Part shown: positions 30,659-36,110 of the stretch, one piece after another
Layout of the letters: every line of letters begins with the position of its first letter
How positions within the stretch are numbered: the first letter of the stretch is position 1
Virus record (IMG/VR): IMGVR_UViG_3300024999_000242
Coordinates: 1 to 36,110 of that record
Origin: a virus
Length of the DNA stretch: 36,110 nucleotides
Strand: one strand, 5' to 3'
Notes under the pieces: model-generated
Database searches by the model: none
What the model saw: only the letters and a program-made list of their open reading frames with translations
What the model was told of the DNA's origin: nothing
Translations under genes and position numbers: made by a program

Positions 30659-31453
30659 TTAATTATTTAATAACTTCTTGTACTTACCGATTAATTGTTT
30701 TTCAATATAATCATAAGAAAATCCTAAACTAACTAAAGCTGTTACAATTGTTTCAGCTTCATCTACTAATTTAAGTTCCTCTTCCGTCAAATAATCTCTA
30801 GTTAAATCACTTTTTTTCTTAATGTTTCTAACATCTCTAATTTCTTTTGCGGTCATGTTAAATAAAATTTGATATACCATATTTGTATATTCTGGATACA
30901 CAAATAATCTTTTAGAGGACTCAGGAATATATCGACTAATGGCACTAGTCAATCTCTTCCTATCAACTTTTCCTACTTCTCTTTGTAAAGACCATGACTT
31001 TTGTTCTTGTGTAGAAATTTCCTCAAGATTTAATAAATAATTTCTAATCTTTGTTGCCATTGCACAGTTAGTCATAATTAATCCAACACGCAATAAAGAA
31101 CGTTTTGTAAGTATAGTGAAACTACCAACACGATTATCAATTAACTCAGATTCATTTGAAACCGAGTTAATTATTTCTTTAAATTCCTTTAACTCATCTC
31201 CAACTAATACTCTCATACCATCTTCTTCAAACTCATCTCTGTTTCTTTGAATAATCGTTTTAATTGAATTTTTAGATACCTCATAATAGTTAGCAATTTG
31301 GTCTATACTCAATATCATATCTTCTGTAAGATATTGAACCGCCTTAATCTTATCTAAAAAATCTGCACTTGTTGAAGATACTGCCTCATTTCTTAATGTC
31401 TTACTTTCGGTATAAACTGCTTCTCTTGAATTTTGATTATTCATTTTTTTCAT
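30659..31453 (-). CDS. ORF6N/antirepressor-like phage regulator
   Basis: The protein is 264 residues. Residues about 38-130 resemble the DNA-binding N-terminus of ORF6N/BRO-type phage proteins (YLTEDMILSIDQIANYYEVS, then a stretch with FKEIINSV, and FTILTKRSLLRVGLIM). The C-terminal half (RKRLTSAISRYIPES, FVYPEYTNMVYQILF, RDYLTEEELKLVDEAE) matches the conserved C-terminal region of phage KilA-N/BRO-like proteins. Such proteins often act as antirepressors or growth-phase regulators. ATG 31453 has AAGGAGG 8 nt upstream. The gene is a single unit between two related terminators, which suggests that it is an exchangeable cassette. The regulatory role is likely; the target is unknown. Confidence 0.65.
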   Translation of the reverse strand: MKKMNNQNSREAVYTESKTLRNEAVSSTSADFLDKIKAVQYLTEDMILSIDQIANYYEVSKNSIKTIIQRNRDEFEEDGMRVLVGDELKEFKEIINSVSNESELIDNRVGSFTILTKRSLLRVGLIMTNCAMATKIRNYLLNLEEISTQEQKSWSLQREVGKVDRKRLTSAISRYIPESSKRLFVYPEYTNMVYQILFNMTAKEIRDVRNIKKKSDLTRDYLTEEELKLVDEAETIVTALVSLGFSYDYIEKQLIGKYKKLLNN

Positions 31454-31481
31454 GAATAATACCTCCTTAAATTTTTATTTA

Positions 31482-31496
31482 GTGCATTTATTGCAC
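31482..31496. promoter_or_regulatory. Small palindrome in the leader of the ORF6N-like gene
   Basis: GTGCA (31482-31486) and TGCAC (31492-31496) are a 5-bp inverted repeat around TTTAT, between the upstream terminator and the ribosome site. It may be an operator for autoregulation; short, so tentative. Confidence 0.35.
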
Positions 31497-31501
31497 AAAA
31501 A

Positions 31502-31524
31502 AGAACACCTAAAATAGATGTCCT
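31502..31524 (-). terminator. Terminator after the tyrosine-recombinase-like gene
   Basis: AGAACACCT (31502-31510) pairs with AGATGTCCT (31516-31524), a 9-bp stem with two G-U pairs and a 5-nt loop. On the - strand TTTTTTG follows. Confidence 0.8.
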
Positions 31525-31621
31525 CTGTTCTGTAATAAATTTATATATTATATTTATAACTATTTTACTAACTTCGTTAAAATTCTAACCCTTCTGCTAC
31601 AATAAAAATATTTCAACCAAA

Positions 31622-32647
31622 CTAACTTTTGCTTGCGTTTATATTTCCAAATATCTTATTCTTTTCTTCTTCATGACTTCTTAAATCATAAAATTTCGAT
31701 GTAGTTGAGGTATCCTCATGTTGAGCTACAAACTCAGAAACAAGACTTAATTCTACACCAGTTTCAAGCAAGTAAGTTATGCAACTAGATTTAAAAAGAT
31801 GGGGATTTATGCGTCTTTGACAGATTTCAGATAATAAATTCTGACATAAAGCATTTGCCCATGTTTCGGATATGTGATGTATTTCTCCACCATATTTAAC
31901 CGCAAATATATATTCATTTTCAAATGGTCTATTTTCTATCCAAAGTCTTATATACTTTAGAGCTTCAAGGTTGACCATGTATTTTAAAGGCTTGCCATCA
32001 GCCGATTTCCCTTTTCCTCTTACCAAATTGCTTAATACATAATTCTGTCCATCAGGAATAGGATAGTTTATAATTTCTGTTTTAAACTGTATTATCTCTG
32101 CCCTTCGACTTCCAACATTAAATGCCACAGCAACCCAAGCTAAATATAAATATTCTTTTTTCTCTAATAAATACTCAACCATTTTTTCATATTCTTCTTT
32201 TGTTATAGCAATTTTATTATATGTTTGAGTCTTTGAGATAGAGGGGAGTCCTCTTGTGTAATTACGAAACCCCTTACACTGTGTCATTTCTTCATCATCT
32301 GCAACTACGTTTTCAATATAATTATTAAAACTAGATACACTTGATTTTCTTAATCCTTTTGCATTTGAAGACATTCCTCTTTCTTCTAACATACTCATAT
32401 ATTTCAAGAAATCTCTTTTAGTAATTTTATAATATGGTTTGTTATTTAGGTTTTTACAAACCCAATAAAAATATTGTTTTAAATTTGAAGTATATGTCCC
32501 TCGTGTCTTTTTTGAAAGTTGACTGTTTGAATCAAAATATTCTTTAAACATTTGTCGATTCTCTTCTAGCACTTCACTCCACATTGCGTCTGTAATATCA
32601 GGTAATTTATCTGCAACTTCACGCAACATATTTTTATTTATTGTCAT
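31622..32647 (-). CDS. Tyrosine-recombinase family protein with HxxK instead of HxxR
   Basis: The protein is 341 residues. Residues about 25-120 form a SAM-like core-binding domain (KKTRGTYTSNLKQYFYWVC). The catalytic domain has Arg near 181 (NVGSRRAEII), Lys212 or 214 (RGKGKSADGK), His283, His310 (VAQHED) and Tyr320 (SKFYDLR). The second catalytic Arg of the HxxR box is Lys286 here (PHLFKSSC). The phage already has a serine integrase, and this gene sits beside repressor-like genes. In SPbeta the master repressor MrpR (YopR) has a tyrosine-recombinase fold without recombinase activity, so a regulatory role is a real alternative to resolution or integration. Fold certain; activity uncertain. 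Confidence 0.85.
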   Translation of the reverse strand: MTINKNMLREVADKLPDITDAMWSEVLEENRQMFKEYFDSNSQLSKKTRGTYTSNLKQYFYWVCKNLNNKPYYKITKRDFLKYMSMLEERGMSSNAKGLRKSSVSSFNNYIENVVADDEEMTQCKGFRNYTRGLPSISKTQTYNKIAITKEEYEKMVEYLLEKKEYLYLAWVAVAFNVGSRRAEIIQFKTEIINYPIPDGQNYVLSNLVRGKGKSADGKPLKYMVNLEALKYIRLWIENRPFENEYIFAVKYGGEIHHISETWANALCQNLLSEICQRRINPHLFKSSCITYLLETGVELSLVSEFVAQHEDTSTTSKFYDLRSHEEEKNKIFGNINASKS

Positions 32648-32714
32648 TATTAATTACACTTCCTTAATTTCTTATTATCTATATCTAAACATTTCTGTTT
32701 TATTTCCAAACTAA

Positions 32715-32740
32715 AAGAGAGATAATTACTTACCTCTCTT
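32715..32740 (-). terminator. Terminator overlapping the end of the 62-aa gene
   Basis: AAGAGAG (32715-32721) pairs with CTCTCTT (32734-32740), a perfect 7-bp stem with a 12-nt loop. On the - strand TTTTAG follows. Confidence 0.65.
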
Positions 32741-32914
32741 GCAGGTTATTCCGTACCCTTTACCCTTAATTTTCATACGTTCCACGTAATCATTATATTC
32801 TTTACAATCACTATGTTCAGAACATTTCTGACAATGTTGTGAATCATAGATTTTATATTCCTTTTTCTTAACCTTTAAATCAGGATTATTTTTACTACCA
32901 TTACTACCTGCCAT
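32726..32914 (-). CDS. Small Cys-rich (zinc-binding) protein, 62 aa
   Basis: I start at ATG 32914 (MAGSNGSKNN), with AGTAGGTG upstream. After a polar leader the protein has CQKCSEHSDC and a final Cys in GITCK, a C-x2-C-x5-C pattern plus one distant Cys that could hold one zinc ion. It is basic at both ends, which suggests DNA or RNA binding. It precedes the tyrosine-recombinase-like gene by about 80 nt on the same strand, but a terminator lies between. No family is recognised. Confidence 0.6.
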   Translation of the reverse strand: MAGSNGSKNNPDLKVKKKEYKIYDSQHCQKCSEHSDCKEYNDYVERMKIKGKGYGITCKRGK

Positions 32915-32991
32915 CTTAATCACCTACTACTTAAAAATAATTAACTCCAAATCTTCTTTTTTAACCGAACGCATTAGGTTGAAATTTAATT

Positions 32992-33032
32992 AAAAGAGTA
33001 GATAATTTTATAATATTTATATATACTCTTTT
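32992..33032 (-). terminator. Terminator after the second tail fibre gene
   Basis: AAAAGAGTA (32992-33000) and TACTCTTTT (33024-33032) are a perfect 9-bp stem with a 23-nt AT-rich loop. On the - strand AATTAAATT follows, a weak T-tract. It marks the border of the accessory island. Confidence 0.6.
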
Positions 33033-33057
33033 TACTAATTACAGATTTAATTTGATT

Positions 33058-34320
33058 TTATTCTTCATAAGTTATCAAAATTGTTGCTGTTCTTCCAGCA
33101 ATATTAGTTGCACCAGAACCAGTATATATCCCTACATGAGTTGATGTAACATAACAACTATAATACCAAGGTTCAGTATCAATCCCTGTTGCGTTGAGTT
33201 GAAAAGACCCATCTGCATCAAGTACAATGCAACTGTAGCCGATTATTTTTGATTGAGTCAATCCATGTGCAACAAACGCAGCATTATTAATGCTGGCACA
33301 TATTAACGTAAGTTTCTTTGTCTTGATAGCAGGTGCATCATTGCCAAGTTTAGTAAATCCATTGATACGAAAATTAGCACCATTTTCTAATGCCAACTGT
33401 ACATCTGTTTCACCATCCCCCATGAACCCTAAACGTGTTCCGTCTCCTTTTTTCCATTCAAGGAAACCTGTGTGAGTAGAAGAACTTTGATTCATGGTTA
33501 CGCAACCATTAGTTCCATTTGCGTTACTTACTGAACCGTCAATATTTAACGTATTTGTGATATTATTCCAAGTTAAATTATCACTTGCACCAGAAGCACC
33601 ATTATCATTAAATTGTATTTGACCATTAGCACCAGCTATTCCACCAGCAGGAGTAGTCCATGTACCATCTTCCCTAAGAAATTTCGTTGTCCCTTCAATA
33701 GATGGAGTATCAGGTATGACACCAGCACTATGATTTACTCCCGAAGCACCCATTACAGGTAACCTTGCTGAATTTACTGTACCAGAAGTTATATTATTAG
33801 CATTTGTTTGGTCTACATTCTGCACATTATCCAAACTAACATCTGATTTTGATAATGTTACTACACCTGTTTTACCAGCAACAGAAGATACAGATTGAGT
33901 AGTGGTAATTTTACTCCATGTAGAACCGTCAGATATAATCCAATCTCCAATTGCCCATGAATTTATACCATCTATAATTGTTGTACCTGCTACAGACACA
34001 ACATAGTAATATCCTTTATTTTCAGATGAAGCTATTGGAATTATAGGAATATTTGTATTTGCATTCCAAATTCCACGATAATTTACTGAACCTAAAATAG
34101 ATTCAGGGAGTTGAGTATTTACTAATTTTCCATTAATATCAAGAAGTGCAACACCATTTGCAATTCCCATTTCTAAACGCTTTATTTGGGCATCATTGGT
34201 TACATTGTCTAGTCCAATATCGGAAGGTGTAATTGCTACAGAACCAGTTTTACCATTTACTGACGTTATTGCACCATTATAACCACTAGATATAAACTTT
34301 TTACCTATTTCAACTGGCAT
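33058..34320 (-). CDS. Tail fibre / collar-type appendage protein
   Basis: The protein is 420 residues. It has two copies of a fibre repeat: SVNGKTGSVAITPSDIGLDN (about 20-39) and SSVAGKTGVVTLSKSDVSLD (about 143-162), the KTG-V-L-DV-L-NV pattern of many tail and fibre shafts. Next comes FLREDGTWTTPAGG, a common fibre hinge, then Gly/Asn-rich strands and a C-terminal beta-rich part (CASINNAAFVAHGLT, GRTATILITYEE). It should be a virion appendage binding the host surface. It lies between tail-tube genes and the accessory island, away from the main fibre gene. ATG 34320 follows AAAGGAGTG. Confidence 0.8.
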   Translation of the reverse strand: MPVEIGKKFISSGYNGAITSVNGKTGSVAITPSDIGLDNVTNDAQIKRLEMGIANGVALLDINGKLVNTQLPESILGSVNYRGIWNANTNIPIIPIASSENKGYYYVVSVAGTTIIDGINSWAIGDWIISDGSTWSKITTTQSVSSVAGKTGVVTLSKSDVSLDNVQNVDQTNANNITSGTVNSARLPVMGASGVNHSAGVIPDTPSIEGTTKFLREDGTWTTPAGGIAGANGQIQFNDNGASGASDNLTWNNITNTLNIDGSVSNANGTNGCVTMNQSSSTHTGFLEWKKGDGTRLGFMGDGETDVQLALENGANFRINGFTKLGNDAPAIKTKKLTLICASINNAAFVAHGLTQSKIIGYSCIVLDADGSFQLNATGIDTEPWYYSCYVTSTHVGIYTGSGATNIAGRTATILITYEE

Positions 34321-34335
34321 TTATATCACTCCTTT

Positions 34336-34647
34336 CTAGAAAAATTGTCCTGACCATCGTATATGTGTTCCGAGATTATTCATTACTTGTATAGAAGAAA
34401 TTTTTTCAAATGAATAATTTCTTGATTCTCCTGCTGGAATGTAAATGCAGTAATCACTTGGTAACATTCTCACATATAATGGAGTTGTATCTGCTTCGAT
34501 TAACAAATCATTAAGATAGCGTTGTTGACCATCAAACTCCTTAAATTCTATTACTTCATTTTGTTCCGCAAGAGTATACCAAGGTGTAAGATTATCATAT
34601 TTTATTGAGCTTATAAAACCTGAATGATAAAGATTCCCAATCGCCAT
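34336..34647 (-). CDS. Small virion-associated protein, 103 aa
   Basis: The protein is 103 residues, beta-rich: IGNLYHSGFISSIKYDNLTP, LLIEADTTPLYVRMLPSDY, CIYIPAGESRNYSFEKISS and a WSGQFF end. The layout suggests a small immunoglobulin- or jelly-roll-like structural domain. It is 15 nt upstream of the fibre gene and probably co-transcribed and functionally linked, for example as a fibre base or decoration. AAGGGAGAA precedes ATG 34647. I do not recognise a named family. Confidence 0.6.
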   Translation of the reverse strand: MAIGNLYHSGFISSIKYDNLTPWYTLAEQNEVIEFKEFDGQQRYLNDLLIEADTTPLYVRMLPSDYCIYIPAGESRNYSFEKISSIQVMNNLGTHIRWSGQFF

Positions 34648-34984
34648 ATCAATTCTTCTCCCTTCAATTTTGATATATTTATATTAAATGGGATTAACCA
34701 TCTAATTTCTAATTATAAAATTTTCAGTTTCTATTTTGAGATATTTATGTTTCTATAATGTGTCTGTGGATTATTATATTAATCTAGGATAAATCTTTAG
34801 TATGATTTGGTATAAACTGTTTACTTGATGTTTCAATTTCTTATAAATCAAATTAAACGCCTGTTTTTCATTATTTATTCACTTTTCAATGAAAGAGACA
34901 TTTTGTGTGGATTTTTGAGTAAAAAAATAGAGAAAGGCACGAAGCCTTTTTAAATTAAGCTTATTACCTTTCTCTATAGTAAAT
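34648..34984. other. Gene-free gap with terminator, probable late promoter region
   Basis: This 337-nt gap holds a terminator at its right end and AT-rich sequence upstream of the 103-aa gene. Several weak promoter-like boxes are visible on the - strand, but none is convincing. I see no gene. Confidence 0.5.
34928..34976 (-). terminator. Nested-hairpin terminator after the 63-aa gene
   Basis: AAAGGC-ACGAA-GCCTTT (34933-34949) is a short strong hairpin. TAGAGAAAGG (34928-34937) can also pair with CCTTTCTCTA (34967-34976). On the - strand both structures share one arm, followed by seven T. The choice of partner might allow attenuation, but plain termination is simpler. Confidence 0.75.
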
Positions 34985-35176
34985 TTATTTTATTTCTTCT
35001 TCTAATTTCTGAACTTTTTTCTTTACTTCTAAGTCTTTCCACTCAAAATTTACAGGTTGAAATAAAATTTTGATTCTTTCTAAGTCAAGTTCTGCTTGTA
35101 ATTCATCTAGAGTATATGACTTTTTCAAATCATATTTTGTTACTGCTGGATGACTATATTTTAATAATTTTATCAT
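34985..35176 (-). CDS. Small charged phage protein, 63 aa
   Basis: The protein is 63 residues: a basic start (MIKLLKYSHPAVTKYDLKK), then LDELQAELDLERIKILFQPV and an acidic/basic helical end. The start ATG 35176 follows AAGTGGTG. It lies 13 nt after the tail-tube-like gene in the same direction and is closed by a terminator. Small proteins here may be connector or assembly factors, but nothing in the sequence proves it. Confidence 0.55.
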   Translation of the reverse strand: MIKLLKYSHPAVTKYDLKKSYTLDELQAELDLERIKILFQPVNFEWKDLEVKKKVQKLEEEIK

Positions 35177-35189
35177 TTAATCACCACTT

Positions 35190-35948
35190 TTACAGTTTTG
35201 TTAATATCATCATATCATTATCTTCATTTGGAAATAAATCAAACACAGCACTTATATTAGTTACTCCGCTTGCTTGCATTGTGATTGTAATATTACCAAG
35301 TGGTTTTGCATTTGGACACTTAAATTGTACAAATTCAGTTACTCCATCATATTTTCTTGCCATCATAGTGTCACCTATAACTTCATAAGAAACGGGGAAT
35401 TCTGTACTCTTTATATTAAGTGTTTCAGCAGTTGCCGCAGAGTCTTTTAAATAGTAGCAAACAAATTTAGTACCTTCAGGGGCAGTAGTAGCATTTAGTG
35501 TAACTGTTGTTCCTGAAATAGAATAGGTATTTGGGGTTGTACCCGGCGTACCGACAGTTTGTTCTGCATCATGTCCTATATTATCTGCCTGTAATTTAAA
35601 AATTGCTAAACTAGATGCATTTGGAGTACCTGTTAAAGTAATAGTGTTTGTAGCACTAGCTGACAAAACATCTTTTTGTGCTATATCTACAACTCCTGTA
35701 CTCCATGCACCACCCAATAAAATTGAAATCCATTTTAAATCAAAAACTTCAAATTCACAAGTCAATTTGCCTTGTTTGTTATAGTCAAATCTTACCGCCC
35801 TCGAACCTTTAGCATTTGCATACACCTGTTCAGAAGAAAATTCAGCAGTAGTTGTATTAGCATAGGGTGTACTCAATACAATATTTCCTGTAGATTTTTC
35901 TTTCAATCTAAGATTAGCGGCATCAGCAATAGCATAATTAAATCCCAT
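35190..35948 (-). CDS. Probable major tail (tube) protein
   Basis: The protein is 252 residues, beta-rich and without charged clusters. The N-terminal part (NYAIADAANLRLKEKSTGNI, then SRAVRFDYNKQGKLTCEFE, LKWISILLGGAW) resembles tail tube proteins of Firmicute siphoviruses, with a central Thr/Ser-rich insertion domain (NTITLTGTPNASSLAIF) and a final part with YEVIGDTMMARKYDGVTEF and VFDLFPNEDNDMMILTKL. Many copies would form the tail tube. ATG 35948 follows AGGAGGTAA. The call rests on pattern and on its place upstream of the tail genes. Confidence 0.65.
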   Translation of the reverse strand: MGFNYAIADAANLRLKEKSTGNIVLSTPYANTTTAEFSSEQVYANAKGSRAVRFDYNKQGKLTCEFEVFDLKWISILLGGAWSTGVVDIAQKDVLSASATNTITLTGTPNASSLAIFKLQADNIGHDAEQTVGTPGTTPNTYSISGTTVTLNATTAPEGTKFVCYYLKDSAATAETLNIKSTEFPVSYEVIGDTMMARKYDGVTEFVQFKCPNAKPLGNITITMQASGVTNISAVFDLFPNEDNDMMILTKL

Positions 35949-35966
35949 AAAAATTACCTCCTGTAT

Positions 35967-36110
35967 TTATATTTTTATTTTATAAACCCAATAAGTCAAA
36001 TCTAAATCTTTTGGGTCACAACCTACTAAATATTTATCAAAATTTATATGCCATGAGTCAGTCCCAACGATTGCTTCATATCTACTCATTAACTGAAAAA
36101 TAGTCATTTC
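35967..36110 (-). CDS. 3' end of a phage tail/connector gene, cut by the window edge
   Basis: The - strand frame from the window edge to TAA at 35967-35969 encodes about 47 residues, including FQLMSRYEAIVGTDSW and VGCDPKDLDLTYWVYKIKI. The stop lies just before the ribosome site of the tail-tube-like gene, so the genes are consecutive. The position suggests a head-tail connector or tail completion protein. Too little is visible to assign a family. Confidence 0.6.
   Translation of the reverse strand, partial: EMTIFQLMSRYEAIVGTDSWHINFDKYLVGCDPKDLDLTYWVYKIKI

Overview
The window looks like about 36 kb of a temperate siphovirus, or a prophage, of a low-GC Gram-positive host, probably a Clostridia-type bacterium. 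The reasons are the very AT-rich DNA, strong AGGAGG ribosome sites, a large serine integrase, a complete siphovirus tail module (tail tube, tape measure, Dit, Tal, fibres), a Gram-positive lysis cassette and exported cargo proteins of clostridial type. Integrase and lysis genes at one end, followed by tail genes with a regulatory block among them, recall the SPbeta group. That comparison is inference. I saw no tRNA, rRNA or CRISPR array.

Layout. (1) 1-4260, + strand: early-type genes (a ThyX-like phage protein, a HAD 5'-deoxyribonucleotidase, a RusA-like resolvase, small proteins), then a large serine recombinase and a catalytic-less zinc-ribbon copy. (2) 4400-6240, - strand: a GIY-YIG nuclease sharing its C-terminal winged helix with the neighbouring regulator, then a small protein. 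(3) 6456-9459: lysis genes (LLH-type holin, a four-domain amidase/phosphodiester-glycosidase lysin, a membrane protein, an XhlA-like protein). (4) 9652-21478: tail fibre and accessory genes, baseplate-type proteins, Tal and Dit, interrupted by a + strand exported cargo gene with its own promoter and terminator. (5) 21578-27234: tape measure and upstream tail genes. (6) 27296-32914: an accessory/regulatory island (FxLYD membrane protein, XRE regulator, frameshifted T5orf172 nuclease, ORF6N-like regulator, tyrosine-recombinase-like protein). (7) 33058-36110: a second tail fibre, small proteins and a tail-tube-like protein.

The most striking item is an intact IscB gene (14270-15538) with an upstream, highly structured non-coding region that should encode its omega (HEARO) RNA. 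It has no transposase and sits exactly between two tail genes. Removing about 1.63 kb bounded by GGTA on both sides rebuilds a ribosome site and start codon (GGTGG-TATAA-ATG) for the downstream tail gene, which otherwise has no close Shine-Dalgarno. This suggests an RNA-guided element whose guide matches the empty version of its own insertion site: either a homing nuclease or a TnpA-dependent IS200/605 derivative.

Other notable points: a 20-bp inverted repeat that would hide the ribosome site of a cargo gene only in read-through transcripts; a probable AUA start codon proved by the position of a catalytic Asp; a TA-repeat frameshift that splits a T5orf172 nuclease; and a higher-GC tail-fibre module that looks recently acquired.
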